Origin: an uncultured Bacillota bacterium
Lineage (GTDB): Bacteria; Bacillota; JAAYKD01
Reading direction: 5' to 3'
Assembly: GCA_937897315.1 (NCBI GenBank)
Contig: CALCNS010000113.1
Span: forward strand, 1-6,775
Length of the DNA: 6,775 bases
The notes beneath the pieces were generated by a model that was given only the letters and a program-made list of their open reading frames with translations, had not been told where the DNA came from and made no database searches. This document shows positions 5,856 to 6,775 of the stretch, piece by piece (within the stretch, counting starts at the first letter, position 1; the number at the start of each line of letters is the position of its first letter). The position numbers and the translations under genes were made by a program.

Positions 5856-6775
5856 TTACAATGAATTCGCACGTTGAATGTACTGTTCCGTATTAAACTT
5901 GCGTTTACACCCTTCCAACGACATATAACGTATTTTCCCAAATATAGCTCTCTCTCCCCACGCCCTATCGTGTACACCACCTATGGACCAGGCAATACCG
6001 GTATATCCATTGGGGTCGCGACCATCTAATGAGTAGGTGTCGTTTAAATAGATAGCATGAGCCTGTGCGATTTCGGCGCTCTCACTCCACTCAAGAATTT
6101 TCTTAGCCCAATACATACGCATATATCCATGCATTTTTCCTGTTTTATTCATTTCCAGTTGAGCAGCATTCCATAAACTGTCATGTGTATTGGCATTTTC
6201 TAAGATATCTAAGGAATACAGATAAGCACGAGTATCCTTACGATGCTCATTCAGTGTCTTCTTTGCCCAATCCGGAAAACCGAAAGAATTATCATAGTCA
6301 TGATTGTAGTAACAATAATTGTCCGATAATTCTCGGCGAACAATCAGTTCTTCTAAGAAATCCTCTGCCGATGTTGAATGTTGTAGGACCTCCCATGCCA
6401 CTCGTTGCGCACTGATTTGACCAAAATGCAGGTAGGGAGACAAGCCCGAACAGACATCGAGATTGGGGTCATTCCTCTGAGCATATTGTTGAATTTTGCT
6501 GTCTAGGAATGTTTTTAAACATTGCTGTGCTGCAAGTTCACCGGAGGAAGTACGTAAGCTTTTCTCTTGGTGAAGTTGTTGTAGTGTCTGCTTTTCATAG
6601 GCTTCCAACACGCCTTCAAAAGACACTTCATAGGGTTTTTTCTTCAGTATCGGAAAATCCGTCAGAAACGTTTGTCGTAGGCGGTTGATTTTTGGACGAA
6701 GAGTGTACGCTGCAAATTCTTGTTTTGAGGGGGCTTCGAAGTAGGTTACTACATTGTGAGCATCGACTTCTACGA
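5856..6775 (-). CDS. Class II CPD photolyase (deoxyribodipyrimidine photo-lyase), 5' end cut by window edge
   Basis: The enzyme uses blue light and FAD to split cyclobutane pyrimidine dimers in DNA. The visible 305 codons read open from the right edge to TAA at 5858-5856, so the start lies outside; class II enzymes usually have about 450-470 residues, so roughly the first third is missing. Numbering from the first full codon (6773), class II marks are VDAHNVV (3-9) and KQEFAAYTLRPKINRL (17-32), linking the antenna and FAD domains; GLSPYLHFGQISAQR (110-124); VRRELSDNYCYY (145-156); THDSLWNAAQ (196-205); GKMHGYMRMYWAKKILEW (212-229), whose tryptophans probably belong to the electron-transfer chain; LNDTYSLDGRDPNGY (243-257); and IFGKIRYM (277-284). 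The reading frame is not interrupted; an internal GTG at 6626 is not the true start. No terminator is seen before the next gene, so read-through into the c-di-GMP gene is possible. Confidence 0.94.
   Translation of the reverse strand, partial: VEVDAHNVVTYFEAPSKQEFAAYTLRPKINRLRQTFLTDFPILKKKPYEVSFEGVLEAYEKQTLQQLHQEKSLRTSSGELAAQQCLKTFLDSKIQQYAQRNDPNLDVCSGLSPYLHFGQISAQRVAWEVLQHSTSAEDFLEELIVRRELSDNYCYYNHDYDNSFGFPDWAKKTLNEHRKDTRAYLYSLDILENANTHDSLWNAAQLEMNKTGKMHGYMRMYWAKKILEWSESAEIAQAHAIYLNDTYSLDGRDPNGYTGIAWSIGGVHDRAWGERAIFGKIRYMSLEGCKRKFNTEQYIQRANSL

Overview
All six genes in this window lie on the minus strand, so transcription runs from high to low coordinates. The sequence suggests a Gram-positive member of the Bacillales (a Bacillus, Brevibacillus or Paenibacillus relative). 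The reasons are strong purine-rich ribosome binding sites (AAGGAG, GGAGGG, GGAGGT) at short spacing, use of TTG as well as ATG starts, G+C in the low to mid 40s percent by eye, and the protein types present. This placement is an inference; no rRNA or lineage marker is present.

Reading in the direction of transcription, the window opens at its right edge inside a class II CPD photolyase gene whose N-terminal part lies outside. A 91-base gap without a visible terminator follows. Next is a large membrane-anchored c-di-GMP signalling gene: signal peptide, periplasmic-type solute-binding domain, one membrane segment, GAF, PAS, GGDEF and HD-GYP. It ends directly at a hairpin terminator (about 2861-2904).

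Below the terminator a separate, tightly packed unit begins with a possible promoter near 2818-2823. Its order is ATP-grasp ligase A (1800-2789), a small stand-alone SET-domain protein (1406-1780), ATP-grasp ligase B (430-1437) and a GNAT acetyltransferase (437 to the left edge, incomplete). Junctions are 19 bases, a 32-base overlap (or a 4-base gap with an alternative start) and an 8-base overlap, so the four proteins are very probably made together.

The most interesting part is this ATP-grasp / SET / ATP-grasp / GNAT cassette. Two diverged but apparently intact D-Ala-D-Ala-ligase-like enzymes together with a lysine-methyltransferase-type SET protein and an N-acetyltransferase imply a pathway that forms amide bonds on an amino-acid-like or peptide-like substrate and then methylates and acetylates it. 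The substrate and product cannot be read from the sequence, and no precursor peptide gene is visible. The right-hand genes look like a known DNA repair enzyme and a recognisable sensory c-di-GMP protein, with no evident functional link to the cassette.
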